From assembly GCF_015694725.1 (NCBI RefSeq), contig NZ_JADQDQ010000018.1, forward strand, positions 1 through 46,179: a stretch of 46,179 bases of DNA. The letters are read 5' to 3'. This document shows, in pieces, positions 15,956 to 24,520 of this stretch. Each line of letters opens with the position of its first letter. The first letter of the stretch is position 1. This DNA is from Hymenobacter jeongseonensis. Lineage in GTDB: Bacteria > Bacteroidota > Bacteroidia > Cytophagales > Hymenobacteraceae. The position numbers and the translations under genes were made by a program. The notes under the pieces are model-generated. The model saw only the letters and a list, made by a program, of their open reading frames with translations. It ran no database searches and had not been told where the DNA came from.

Positions 15956-16570
15956 GCGGGAACGGTGCGGCTTAGGAGGGGAAGAGCCCCCTATAACTCC
16001 CGGTGTGGCGGCTTGGTTCGACGGCCCTGGCGGCGATGCTTCGCTGAAGGGAGTCCGTTTGGGGCAAAAGCCTGACCGACTGAGGTCATTCAGGATGAAT
16101 CAACTGCTATTTAGCGCTACCCACGTAACATTGGCGGAGCCACGTTTAACTAACGTTATAATCTTTTTCCTTGAGCCATTCAACCGAGCAGCACCTAGCG
16201 CCGGAACGCTTGGCGGACCCTGTGGCTGTGCTGCGGCGGGCCCATCCCCATTTCCTCGTAACTTATACTGGCCCCTCCCCACCCCAGCCGCGTAATGGGT
16301 CAAATTCTCCGGCCCTTCTTGGCATAAGTTTTTCGAACCATTGATTATGCGTTCAACAGCGCATGTATTCAGCTTTTCTTCCCTGTGTGCAGCTATGTAG
16401 ATTGACTACAGTTCTAGGATACCAATCATTCGAGTATGAGCTATGGCCTGTTTATGGAAGGTTTTGCCGAGGCAAACAATATTCGTCTTCCCTATGGACC
16501 GCTTTGCATGTATGTTCAGTAAACTCGAATTCCAACATAACTAGTGCTTTTCGCTTCGATTAATGACTTA
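15956..16570. other. Intergenic stretch between the sigma gene and the partition region
   Basis: Only short open frames of unconvincing composition are present. No RNA gene or repeat family was recognised. Confidence 0.4.
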
Positions 16571-16602
16571 CAGGCAGGAACCAGTTTCTGCCTGCATTTT
16601 TG
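16571..16602 (+). terminator. Rho-independent terminator candidate
   Basis: Perfect 7-bp stem CAGGCAG (16571-16577) and CTGCCTG (16588-16594) with a 10-nt loop, followed by CATTTTTG. It may insulate parA from transcription entering from the left. Confidence 0.45.
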
Positions 16603-16653
16603 AAAAGACCATAAATGCGTGTTCTGAAGGATTCAGGGTCTTTTCAGTTCTTG

Positions 16654-16747
16654 CAAGTAATAAAATAATTACTTGAAGCACATGTATAACATTTATTACA
16701 TGAATTGCTTTTATTACATGTAATAAATGTACTTATTTTATTACTTG
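16654..16747. promoter_or_regulatory. Nested inverted repeats upstream of parA (candidate centromere/operator)
   Basis: The outer arms 16654-16668 and 16733-16747 are perfect over 15 bp (CAAGTAATAAAATAA and complement). The inner arms 16689-16702 and 16717-16730 are perfect over 14 bp (ACATTTATTACATG and complement). A local dyad, CAAGTAAT with ATTACTTG, uses the left outer arm again. The region is very AT-rich compared with its surroundings and the right arm overlaps the -33 element. This fits a parS-like site and/or the operator for autoregulation by the Par proteins. Confidence 0.6.
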
Positions 16748-16776
16748 TTTTAGAAGCAGTGCTTTGCATACATTTG
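16745..16776 (+). promoter_or_regulatory. Candidate parA promoter (Bacteroidota type)
   Basis: TTG at 16745-16747 and TACATTTG at 16769-16776 are separated by 21 bp, matching the known Bacteroidota pattern TTG-N19-21-TAnnTTTG. The parA ATG follows 36 bp later. Confidence 0.5.
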
Positions 16777-16812
16777 TTGCTGTCAATACTTCTACAGTAA
16801 GCACTGCAATCT

Positions 16813-17604
16813 ATGAAAGCAAAAAAGACCGGCCCGCCGCCAATGCGGGTGTTGGCCATAACTAATAACAAGGGGGGGGTTGGGAAGACCACCAGTGCCG
16901 TCAGCATCGGCGCAGCGCTGCAACGTCAGGGAGCCCGAGTGCTGATGGTGGACCTAGACATGCAAGCTAATCTAACCAACAACCTTGGCGGCGAGTTGGA
17001 ATTGGCTTTGCACGTGGGGGACGCACTGGTAGGGGCGGTGCCATTGGCTGAAGTGATTCTCACCACTGAGGCCGGATTGGATTTGGTGCCGGCCGATTTC
17101 CGTCTAGCCAGCTACGAGCCTATCATCTACAAGCAGAAGGACTACCATACGCGGCTAGCTACGGCCTTGGCAACAGTGCAGGGTACTTACGACTACGTGG
17201 TGGTCGATTGCCCGCCTTCGCTGCAGACTTTTACCTATATGGCTTTGGCGGCGGCCGACGCATACCTGATTCCCACAGAGCCGGAGAAGTTTGCCTTCGA
17301 TGGTCTGCGCTTGGTAAAGGAATTAGCTGACCAAATTGAACGACGTATCAACCCTGGGCTGCAGTTCCTGGGCGTATTCTTCACCCGCTACAACGCCAAG
17401 CAACGCAATTCCATGCACGCGGCAGTGGTGCAGGCCGTGCGGGAGGAGTACGGTGAGGAATCGCTGCTGCCCAGTGTGCGGCGCGACGCAGCTGTAGTGC
17501 AGTCTCAAGTACACGTAAAGACCATTTATGACCACAAACCGGACTCTAATGCAGCGATGGATTATGCTGCTTTGGCCGAAATCGTCCGGGCCAAGCTGGC
17601 CTAA
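16813..17604 (+). CDS. parA: ParA-family partition ATPase
   Basis: The 263-residue protein has the deviant Walker A motif KGGVGKT (residues 20-26), switch I/Walker A' region VDLDMQANLT (about 46-55), the Walker B-like stretch YDYVVVDCPPS and a C-terminal SNAAMDYAALAEIV. It lacks the N-terminal HTH of larger ParA proteins, as in the Soj/ParA type that relies on a separate DNA-binding partner. It would bind the nucleoid with ATP and pull plasmid copies apart. ATG 16813 is favoured by the promoter spacing; M11 (16843) is an alternative. It sits immediately upstream of a small gene and the rep/iteron region. Confidence 0.93.
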   Translation: MKAKKTGPPPMRVLAITNNKGGVGKTTSAVSIGAALQRQGARVLMVDLDMQANLTNNLGGELELALHVGDALVGAVPLAEVILTTEAGLDLVPADFRLASYEPIIYKQKDYHTRLATALATVQGTYDYVVVDCPPSLQTFTYMALAAADAYLIPTEPEKFAFDGLRLVKELADQIERRINPGLQFLGVFFTRYNAKQRNSMHAAVVQAVREEYGEESLLPSVRRDAAVVQSQVHVKTIYDHKPDSNAAMDYAALAEIVRAKLA

Positions 17605-17651
17605 TTCATGACCAGCCTCCATTATCTATCCCACCTCATTTCAAAATTCTA

Positions 17652-17933
17652 ATGAACACGCCTCCCAAAGCCACTCAGGATGCTGTCTCCATGCTCCGCA
17701 AACCGGGCACCAAGGCCCAGCCCTCGCACCAAGCGCCGATAGGCTCGCCTAAGCCCGGAAAACGGGTTTATTCGCCTTTTAGCTCGCGCATTACAGCTGA
17801 GAACCAACTGTGTCTAGAGCAACTGGCCTATTGGAGCCGCGAAGCGAAGGTGGATATCCTCAACGATGCACTTGAAGCCTATTTTGCTTCGCGGCCGGAC
17901 AGCCATGAGGCAATACCTGCCAAGCAACGGTAA
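17652..17933 (+). CDS. Small basic protein, candidate partition partner (93 aa)
   Basis: The protein starts MNTPPKATQDAVSMLRKPG. It has a disordered basic, Pro-rich N-terminal half (to about residue 38) and a compact C-terminal half with a strand YSPFSSRITAEN and a helix QLAYWSREAKVDILNDALEAYF. The strand-helix-helix order and the phrase KVDILNDALEAY resemble ribbon-helix-helix proteins. Placed 47 bp after parA, it is the best candidate for the centromere-binding partner (ParB-like in role). No classical ParB domain is present. Function by position and fold guess only. Confidence 0.65.
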   Translation: MNTPPKATQDAVSMLRKPGTKAQPSHQAPIGSPKPGKRVYSPFSSRITAENQLCLEQLAYWSREAKVDILNDALEAYFASRPDSHEAIPAKQR

Positions 17934-18035
17934 CAGTAAGGAAGCTAACACATTGTTTTACAGTAGAAAATGGTATAAAAAGCGCCGGCGAAAATTTCAC
18001 TTTTGTGCTTTTTTTTACCTTAAAAGCTTCTCTTA

Positions 18036-18299
18036 TCTGCTACAAAAAAGACGTAGTCTTAAAAAAATAAAGCTGCTTTATTCTTATTAGTTTACTATTA
18101 TAAAGTATTATAGGTGCCGTAACTACTTGATTGCCAATGCACCCAGAGGGTCATCTGCTACAAAAAAGACGTGTATCTGCTACAAAAAAGACGTTGTGAG
18201 CAGTATATCTGCTACAAAAAAGACGTGTATCTGCTACAAAAAAGACGTTGTGACAAATTCACCTGCTACAAAAAAGACGTGCTGCTACAAAAAAGACGT
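18036..18299 (+). repeat. Seven iterons: plasmid replication origin
   Basis: Direct repeats of TCTGCTACAAAAAAGACGT (19 bp) lie at 18036, 18154, 18176, 18208, 18230, 18262 and 18281; the last two differ only at the first base or two. Starts of units 2 and 3, 4 and 5 are 22 bp apart, which is two helical turns. The first is isolated next to an AT-rich stretch (18055-18115), a plausible melting region. The array ends 4 bp before the rep ATG, so initiator binding should also control rep transcription or translation. Confidence 0.95.
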
Positions 18300-18303
18300 T
18301 TAA

Positions 18304-19479
18304 ATGGAAAGTCTTGATAAAACTGTGGCGCAACACAATGCGCTCATAAACGCCCGTTTCAGCTTTGTGCCGCTACAGATGCGCCTGTTTTTGGGGCTGC
18401 TGTCGCGTATTAGGCCCGATGACACCGACTTTAAGGAGCACTTCGTTCCCTTGAACGAGCTGGTGTTTGACCGTCGGGGCGGGTCGGCCTATGAGCAGGT
18501 AGATGACATGTGCAAGAAGCTAGCATCATTCACGCTATACATCGAGGACTTGGAGGAAGGTACCCGGCGCCGACGCCGCAAGCCCAGCTTTACCTACATC
18601 CCGCTGATGTCAGAGGCCCGCTACACGGCTGAGCAGGGGGGAGTGCTAGCAAGTTTCAACCCCAAGATTATGCCCTATCTGCTTCAATTGCGGGAAAGCG
18701 GCAACTTCACCACCGCAGATTTGAAGGAGGTGCTAAAGCTGAAAAGCCCACACGCGTTGCGGATTTACTGGCTGCTGAAAGAGTACGCGGACTTTGGCCG
18801 GCGCACAATGACGGTGGAGCAGTTGCGCTTTGTGCTGGACGTGCAGGAAGGAGAGTACCCCCGTTTCAGCAACTTTAAGGCTCGCATCTTGGACAAGGCA
18901 CAAAACGAACTCGCGGAAACCGACATGCCGTTTACGTTCGAGCTAGAACGGGAAGGGAAGGTAGTAGAACGCATCAAGTTTTTGTTTCATCTGGCGCTAT
19001 CTGCTACAAAAGAGACGTTGCCCACGGCGGAGGCGGAGTGGGGCGCGGCACTCGCCCAAATTGGGCTCAATGCCCGTAGCATCGCTCGCATCGGGCAGCA
19101 ACTAGCGGAGGGCGACTACGACCTTGGATACGTCGATTTTGTTCTTGACCGCATCCAGAAGCAACATCAATTGGGCAAGGTCAAGCGCATGGCTGGAGCT
19201 ATTTATAAAGCTTTGGTGGAGAAGTACTTGTTGGAGGACTATCAAGAATTGCTGAAAGCAAGGGAAACGAAGAAAAAGCCCAAAGCAGTGGCCGCTAAAC
19301 CGGTAGAAGTGGCTGCTTACAGAATTGCCGAAGTGCGAGAAATGTATGATAACCCCGGGCCGTATGCAAAGCTGTTGGAGCGCGCCCCAACATTTGAAGA
19401 GCACCTGCAGCAAATCTATTTCAACCAAGGATTCGCGTACGAACAACGGGACGGTGAAGAGTGGCTGGTGAAGCAATAG
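18304..19479 (+). CDS. Plasmid replication initiator (Rep_3/RepB-like)
   Basis: This is a 391-residue initiator. The N-terminal winged-helix domain opens with VAQHNALINARFSFVPLQMRLFLGLLSRI, typical when split as AQHNALINARFSF and LQMRLFLGLLSRI. The second winged helix contains KSPHALRIYWLLKEYA and EYPRFSNFKARILDKAQNEL, again read as adjacent short motifs. It should bind the iterons just upstream and open the origin. The C-terminal ~100 residues are a charged extension (KARETKKKPKAVAAKPVEVA). The region coding residues 233-238 contains an eighth iteron. The hydrolase gene starts 11 bp after the stop. Confidence 0.92.
   Translation: MESLDKTVAQHNALINARFSFVPLQMRLFLGLLSRIRPDDTDFKEHFVPLNELVFDRRGGSAYEQVDDMCKKLASFTLYIEDLEEGTRRRRRKPSFTYIPLMSEARYTAEQGGVLASFNPKIMPYLLQLRESGNFTTADLKEVLKLKSPHALRIYWLLKEYADFGRRTMTVEQLRFVLDVQEGEYPRFSNFKARILDKAQNELAETDMPFTFELEREGKVVERIKFLFHLALSATKETLPTAEAEWGAALAQIGLNARSIARIGQQLAEGDYDLGYVDFVLDRIQKQHQLGKVKRMAGAIYKALVEKYLLEDYQELLKARETKKKPKAVAAKPVEVAAYRIAEVREMYDNPGPYAKLLERAPTFEEHLQQIYFNQGFAYEQRDGEEWLVKQ
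19000..19018 (+). repeat. Eighth iteron inside the rep coding sequence
   Basis: TCTGCTACAAAAGAGACGT differs from the origin iteron at one base, and the match extends to TA before and TG after, as in unit 3. It encodes SATKET in the linker after the second winged helix. Confidence 0.85.
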
Positions 19480-19490
19480 ACCGGACTATT

Positions 19491-20447
19491 ATGCATACCA
19501 CATCCTACCATCCCGACGTTCTCGGCTTACCTTTTGAGCAACTGGTATTGCCACAATTGCCCGACTACGAAGGCGCCGTGCAAAGCACGCTGGTCCGGCT
19601 CAGAAACTCGACTCATGGTACGAAGGCAGTGCTATACCTGCATGGTTTCAACGATTATTTCTTTCAGGAGGAAATGGCTCGGCGTTACCAGGAACATGGG
19701 TACCGGTTCTACGCCCTAGACTTGCGCAAGTACGGGCGCTCATTGCTGCCACACCAACTCGCCAATAACGTCCGCGACTTGCGCGAATACTACGCCGATA
19801 TCGACGCTGCTCTGGCCGTATTGCGTGCGGAAGGCTGTGCAATGGTGATTCTCAGCGGCCACTCCACTGGAGGCCTGATAGCGGCGCTATATGCGCAGGA
19901 AGGGTCCCAACGTCACACCTTAGCAGCACTGGTACTCAACAGCCCGTTCTTGGCCTTCGCTCAAGGCTGGATGGCCCGGCACCTGGCAGTACCGTTTGCG
20001 GCGGCGGTGGGTCGGTTAGCGCCCAACTTAAAAGTGCCGGGCAGCTTGCCCATCCATTACGGCGCCAGCTTGCACCGGCAGTACCGGGGCGAATGGGGGT
20101 ACGACTTGGCGTGGAAGCCTGTGAAAGTATTTCCCATTACCATGGGCTGGTTACGGGCCATTCACACTGCCCACCGACGCCTTCAACGCGGCGAAGAACT
20201 CACTCTACCAGTACTGGTGCTGCACTCTGACCGCTCCGTGCGCGGGAACGGTTGGAGTGAGGAATACTTCTGCGCCGACGGCGTGCTCAGAGTGCGCGAC
20301 ATTGAAACGCTTTCCCCTCGGCTCGGCAAGCGCGTTACCGTAACCAGCATTGCAGGCGGCATTCATGACTTAGTGCTCTCGCCTTTACTAGTGCGTGAAC
20401 AGGTATATGAGAAGATGTTCACTTGGCTCACGCACACACTTGGATAG
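19491..20447 (+). CDS. Alpha/beta hydrolase (serine esterase/lysophospholipase-like)
   Basis: The 318-residue protein has the nucleophile elbow GHSTGG with S125, the acid D247 in LVLHSDRSVRG and the base H292 in AGGIHDLVLSP, in the right order for an alpha/beta hydrolase. AVLYLHGFNDYFFQ near the N-terminus is the usual oxyanion region. There is no signal peptide, so a cytoplasmic carboxylesterase or lysophospholipase is likely; the substrate is unknown. ATG 19491 lies 11 bp after the rep stop, so it may be carried on the rep transcript. Confidence 0.88.
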   Translation: MHTTSYHPDVLGLPFEQLVLPQLPDYEGAVQSTLVRLRNSTHGTKAVLYLHGFNDYFFQEEMARRYQEHGYRFYALDLRKYGRSLLPHQLANNVRDLREYYADIDAALAVLRAEGCAMVILSGHSTGGLIAALYAQEGSQRHTLAALVLNSPFLAFAQGWMARHLAVPFAAAVGRLAPNLKVPGSLPIHYGASLHRQYRGEWGYDLAWKPVKVFPITMGWLRAIHTAHRRLQRGEELTLPVLVLHSDRSVRGNGWSEEYFCADGVLRVRDIETLSPRLGKRVTVTSIAGGIHDLVLSPLLVREQVYEKMFTWLTHTLG

Positions 20448-20657
20448 GATAATCTAGCTTATGTCCGCCCGGGCTTGGGCTCAGCATCGGCCACGTTGGG
20501 AAGTGCCACGGCCCGGGCGCAGCGGGCCCATGAGCCAGTAGGGGAGGAGCGAGGAGCCGTACTATCATGTCTGGTACGCTGCTTCCGATGGAGCCTGACA
20601 ATGCGCACCCGTACGGAATGTCGAGGTAGCAGAATAATAGAACTAAGCGCTTTAAGC

Positions 20658-20697
20658 CAATTTTCAATCAACTGTAATCACAGTTGATTGAAAATTG
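20658..20697. repeat. Perfect 18-bp hairpin
   Basis: CAATTTTCAATCAACTGT (20658-20675) and its exact complement (20680-20697) flank the loop AATC. The stem is AT-rich and not followed by a T-run, so it is not a typical terminator. The surrounding 20448-20827 interval holds no convincing gene. Confidence 0.8.
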
Positions 20698-20827
20698 ACG
20701 ATAGTAAACCGAATCGACCCTTTCGCTGTACCATTTTCCTGCTCGTGCTAGTTTTGTCGAGGGGGCTGGCGACTGCCGCCCTGTTCCCGTACCCGTCCAC
20801 AAAGGCCCCCACGCACCATCCCTTCCG

Positions 20828-21166
20828 ATGCTTCGTCGACTCGTGCGACCCCGTTTTTGGGGGTGGTTAATTCTTCCATTCCTCTTTGTGCAGACCCGGG
20901 GCTTTTACACGAGCACGCCGGCCACCCGCGTTCCGTATCACTTGTTCGACAACGGCGGCGCGCACCTGGTCCAGCCCTGGGGGGCCATCGCCCCGCTTCG
21001 GCGAATGCTGCCGTATTACATCAACCACTACGGGGCGTTCGGCCTCAACTTCAGCCCGCAGGCCTTCGGCGTCGTGGAGGACACCATGCTGGCCCTGCCG
21101 TTGGTGGTACTGGTCATCTACGCCCACAAGTACCTGTGGCCGCGGTTCCTCCGCTGGAATCCATGA
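20828..21166 (+). CDS. Small membrane protein (112 aa)
   Basis: The protein begins MLRRLVRPRFWGWLILPFLF, giving a first membrane helix after a basic start. A polar middle follows (TRVPYHLFDNGGAHLVQPW, then YYINHYGAFGLNF) and a second hydrophobic helix (DTMLALPLVVLVIYA) before a basic tail (HKYLWPRFLRWNP). The two-helix layout with the middle facing outside is likely. It is the size of the genes in the repeat-bordered arrays. Downstream, at about 21227-21260, GTTCAGACAA and a TGCTCGTTTGGG segment hint at a decayed cassette border. Function unknown. Confidence 0.6.
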   Translation: MLRRLVRPRFWGWLILPFLFVQTRGFYTSTPATRVPYHLFDNGGAHLVQPWGAIAPLRRMLPYYINHYGAFGLNFSPQAFGVVEDTMLALPLVVLVIYAHKYLWPRFLRWNP

Positions 21167-21263
21167 ACTTGCCCCAAGGGGCACACATCGAGCCGGCCGA
21201 GCACCTGACGTGGGCAGGTAAGGGTGTTCAGACAATGTGCTCGTTTGGGTAAACCGGGTGAGA

Positions 21264-22730
21264 CTAGAGCACTTGCAGACGCTGGGTGGGCAACGTGCCC
21301 ACAGCAGCGCTTTGGGCATCGCGGGCGTGCAACCGCAGCAGGTAAAGGCCCGTTGCCAGCCCCGCTGTGGGCAGTTCGGCGCGGGCGGCGCCCTGCGCAA
21401 CGGGGGCCGTGACGCGGTTCACGACTTGCCCCAGTTGGTTGAGCAAGGTGGCTTCGACGCTCCGTATCCCGGCGGGCAGGCCCGTGACGAGGAACGCCGA
21501 CGCCTTCGATGCGGGGTTGGGGCAAAGTTGCACGTCGGCGAGCAGGGCCACCTGGGTGGCGAGGAAGATGGCCGTGTTGCGCAGCACCGATACCGTATTG
21601 GTGCTGACGTTGGCCGTGACGATGTCGGGCTTGCCGTCGCCACTCACGTCGGCCGCTACCACGTCGTAGGGGGCGGGAATGCCACTGCCCGCCGAAACGG
21701 TTTGCACGGCAGCAAACGTGCCGTTGCCGTTGTTTGTCAGCACACCGACCGTATAGTTGCCCGGGTTGGCCGACACGAGGTCCGGCCAGCCGTCGCCGCT
21801 CACATCGGCCACGGCCACGCCGTTGGGGAGGGTGTTGCTGCCCGTGGCATAGCTCACGGCGGCGGCAAACGCACCGGTGCCGCTGCCCAGCAGCACGCCC
21901 ACCGAGCCGCTGCCGTCGTCGCTGACCGTAACGACGTCGAGCCGGCCGTCGGCGTTCACGTCGGCCAGGGCCAGCTTGCGGGGCGAGTTGCTCACCGCTG
22001 TGGTGGCGAGGGCTTGGAAGGTGCCGTTGCCGTTGCCCAGCAGCACCCCTACCGCGCCGCTAAGCGCGGCGACAATGTCTGGCCGGCCATCGGCATTCAC
22101 GTCGCCCACGGCAACCGCGGTGGAAGATTGGGTGCCTGTCGTGTAGGAAACCACGGCGGCAAACGTGCCGTTGCCGTTACCCAGCAGCACCCCCACCCCG
22201 TACGTGAAGGTGTTGGCCGAGATGATGTCTGGCCGGCCGTCGGCGTTGACGTCGGCTACGGCCAGGTCAAACGGCTGGCTTCCGGGGCCCGTGGAGTAGG
22301 CCACGGCCGTCCTAAACGTACCGTTGCCGTTGCCTAGCAGCACCCCTACCGAACTGGTGCCGTAGTTGGCTGTTAGCACGTCGGGCCGGCCGTCGGCGTT
22401 GACGTCGGCAACCTCCACGCCGTAGGGCTGACTGCCGGTGCCGGCCGAGGGGGTGGCCACGGCCTGAAAGGCACCGGTGCCGCTGCCCAGCAGCACCCCC
22501 ACTGTGCTGCTGCCGTTATTGGCCGTGAGGATGTCGGGCTTGCCGTCGGCGTTAACGTCGGCCACAGCCAGACTAAGCGGGTTGGCGTTGCTGCCGGCGT
22601 TGTAGGCGACGGCCGGCGCAAAGTTCTGGCCGGCAACGGCAGGGACCAGGCCCAAGAGGACCCCGGCGAGGCCGCCAAAGCGCAGCAATGGGGCACGGAA
22701 ATGGGTCAAAGACAGTACGGGTTGTTTCAT
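21264..22730 (-). CDS. Secreted VCBS/FG-GAP repeat protein with T9SS sorting domain
   Basis: Starting at MKQPVLSLTHF (ATG 22730), the 488-residue protein has a signal peptide ending near PAVAGQ. It has seven to eight repeats of the form LAVADVNADGKPDILTANNG, followed by VGVLLGSGTGAF, and a T9SS C-terminal domain (VQLCPNPASKASAFLV to GLYLLRLHARDA). The Asp-rich loops should bind Ca and build a propeller. Predicted surface or secreted. A longer in-frame start at 22775 would add fifteen residues before the signal peptide. The repeats are very similar to each other, suggesting recent internal duplication. Confidence 0.9.
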   Translation of the reverse strand: MKQPVLSLTHFRAPLLRFGGLAGVLLGLVPAVAGQNFAPAVAYNAGSNANPLSLAVADVNADGKPDILTANNGSSTVGVLLGSGTGAFQAVATPSAGTGSQPYGVEVADVNADGRPDVLTANYGTSSVGVLLGNGNGTFRTAVAYSTGPGSQPFDLAVADVNADGRPDIISANTFTYGVGVLLGNGNGTFAAVVSYTTGTQSSTAVAVGDVNADGRPDIVAALSGAVGVLLGNGNGTFQALATTAVSNSPRKLALADVNADGRLDVVTVSDDGSGSVGVLLGSGTGAFAAAVSYATGSNTLPNGVAVADVSGDGWPDLVSANPGNYTVGVLTNNGNGTFAAVQTVSAGSGIPAPYDVVAADVSGDGKPDIVTANVSTNTVSVLRNTAIFLATQVALLADVQLCPNPASKASAFLVTGLPAGIRSVEATLLNQLGQVVNRVTAPVAQGAARAELPTAGLATGLYLLRLHARDAQSAAVGTLPTQRLQVL

Positions 22731-22876
22731 GCGGAATACTACGCAGCGGGGCCACACGTTTGTGAGGCTCTGCAAGATATAAGGTATAGCACGGTTAGCG
22801 CGGCGGCTAACGGCATCGAATTGTACACACCCGCCGCATTCGGCGGTTACGATTGGTACAAGTCCTTAAAAGCTGC

Positions 22877-22907
22877 AAAGCCCCGACCGGTTGGTCGGGG
22901 CTTTTTT
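22877..22907. terminator. Strong hairpin terminator, probably bidirectional
   Basis: A 12-bp stem (AAAGCCCCGACC with its complement at 22893-22904) has the loop GGTT, with a T-run on the plus side and CTTTGCAGCTTTT on the minus side. It would end the minus-strand gene that stops at 22928. Confidence 0.8.
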
Positions 22908-22927
22908 AAAGTGCTTGACAATCGGAC

Positions 22928-24103
22928 CTAGCCCTTTTTGTTCGCCGCGAAGCGGGTGCGTTGGTCCTGCACCAGCGTTTCCAGTTCTTTGGCCGCGGTG
23001 TTGTAGCGGGAAATGTCCAGCAGTTTGAGGCGGGCCAGCAGCATCTCGGCTTCGTCGAAGTTGTTCATCCACAGGTTGGCTTCGGCGTCGTTGAGCAGTG
23101 TCACGGCGGTCACCTTCTCGTCGATGCGGGCCTTTTTGTCTTTGGGATTCGATTCGGTCAGGGCCTTGTCCCACAGCGCCACGCCGTCGCCGAGGTTCTT
23201 GCGGGCATCGGCCGCGCGGCTGCCGTCGGCCAGCAGCTTGTAGCCCATTAAGGCCTTGATATAGGCCTGGGCGTACTCGTCGTAGTTGATTTTCTTGTCG
23301 GTCACGACCCAGATGGCGGTGGTGCGCGTGATGGGGCGCTGGCCGAACTTGCTGTCCAGGTACTCGGTCACCAGTTTCATGTTGGTCTTCAGAATGTCCT
23401 CGTCCAACCGGCGCAGAAAGGCGGGCTGGGTGGCGCTGCCGTATTCCTGGGTGACCAGGGTCGCGTAGGAGGTGGAGGCTTCCAGCAGCTCGTCGGAGAG
23501 CACCGTGCCGTCCTTGGTGGCCACCTTGATGGACACGGGGGATTTGTAGGACACTTCGTAGGCCTGCTTCACGCCGTCTTTGACCAGGTTGGGGTCGACC
23601 TTCTTGCCGTCGCGCACCGTGACGGAAGTCGTCGGGCCCAGCGTAAAGCCGTCCAGGCTCACGGTCACGCGCAGGTCGCCGTCGGCCCCTTGGGCCCGCT
23701 GCAGGCCGCTAACGGTCACGTACGTGGAGGCGAGCGCCTTGCTGTCGAACACCTGGGCCGTGTAGTTGGCCGGGGGAATGACGGCCTCGCCGGGCTTGCG
23801 CTCGTCGAGCAGGAGGCGGTTCAGGGCCTTGTCCTTCAACGAGAGGGCCTTGTAGTCCTGCTTGTCTTTTTCGGCCTTGGCTTTGGCCTCGGACACGGCC
23901 GTGACGCGGTCGGCTTTCTGCTGCTCGACCTCGCTTTGGTAGCGCAGCACGACTTCCGGCGAGAACGACTTGGTGCTGGCCGGCAGCGGCAGCAAGGGCA
24001 GGCGCACGTAGTCGAAGGTAACTTTTTGGGCGTCGATGCTTTGCCCGTGGGCGGCAACGGCGAGGAGCACCGCGGCTCCGAGCAAGGGTAAGGAATGGCG
24101 CAT
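22928..24103 (-). CDS. Secreted helical-repeat protein of unknown function (391 aa)
   Basis: ATG 24103 gives MRHSLPLLGAAVLLAVAAHG as a signal peptide. A charged coiled region follows (EVEQQKADRVTAVSEAKAKA, then EKDKQDYKALSLKDKAL), then a beta-rich middle (TYVTVSGLQRAQGADGDLRV) and a C-terminal helical part with TPR-like character (YDEYAQAYIKALMGYKLLAD, ANLWMNNFDEAEMLLARLKL). There is no lipobox and no T9SS domain, so a periplasmic protein is likely. It may act as a scaffold or envelope-associated factor, but I do not recognise a family. It is followed by the terminator at 22877-22907. Confidence 0.75.
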   Translation of the reverse strand: MRHSLPLLGAAVLLAVAAHGQSIDAQKVTFDYVRLPLLPLPASTKSFSPEVVLRYQSEVEQQKADRVTAVSEAKAKAEKDKQDYKALSLKDKALNRLLLDERKPGEAVIPPANYTAQVFDSKALASTYVTVSGLQRAQGADGDLRVTVSLDGFTLGPTTSVTVRDGKKVDPNLVKDGVKQAYEVSYKSPVSIKVATKDGTVLSDELLEASTSYATLVTQEYGSATQPAFLRRLDEDILKTNMKLVTEYLDSKFGQRPITRTTAIWVVTDKKINYDEYAQAYIKALMGYKLLADGSRAADARKNLGDGVALWDKALTESNPKDKKARIDEKVTAVTLLNDAEANLWMNNFDEAEMLLARLKLLDISRYNTAAKELETLVQDQRTRFAANKKG

Positions 24104-24520
24104 GCGCGTAACAAACAGGGATAAAAGGATAAAAAATGGAACTGGGCCCACTGCGGGCTCCGAAAGGTACAACTATTTATTTATCAAATATCATAATAGT
24201 GCTAACTGCTTCTTCCGGCGCGGTGTGGGGTGACTTGCAGGGGGCGCGCCTCGTGTTGGCGTTCAAGCGGGCTAACCGCCAGGGCGATACCTGAAACCCA
24301 GGGGCCTTGTTGTAGGCCAGGACGAGGAGGCTCACCCGGGCCAGTGAGATTAACGGGGCGTTGGGGAATACTCGGCAGTGGAACATGCAACCACAACCAT
24401 TGGGGGCCGGCGCCCGTGGGATTGGAGCGCCGAGGCGTCGGCCGGGGCCGAACGGCCCTTCCCGCCTACCGTAGGCGCGGCTCCCTCCCGCCCGCGACCA
24501 GCCCAGCGCACCGGGCCGCC
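24104..24520. other. Intergenic stretch
   Basis: It lies between two minus-strand genes. I see AT-rich sequence at 24170-24215, suitable for a promoter of the gene on its left, and no repeat family or gene. Confidence 0.4.

Noticed and set aside
15008..16075. Plus-strand 355-codon frame opposite the sigma factor
   Set aside because: Antisense of a highly conserved gene; no protein features of its own.
16363..16563. 66-codon plus-strand frame upstream of the terminator at 16571
   Set aside because: Composition is not protein-like (many Cys/Ser), with no start context.
21237..22337. Plus-strand frame opposite the VCBS gene at 21264
   Set aside because: Shadow of the repeats (Val/Gly/His-rich), with no signal or domain.
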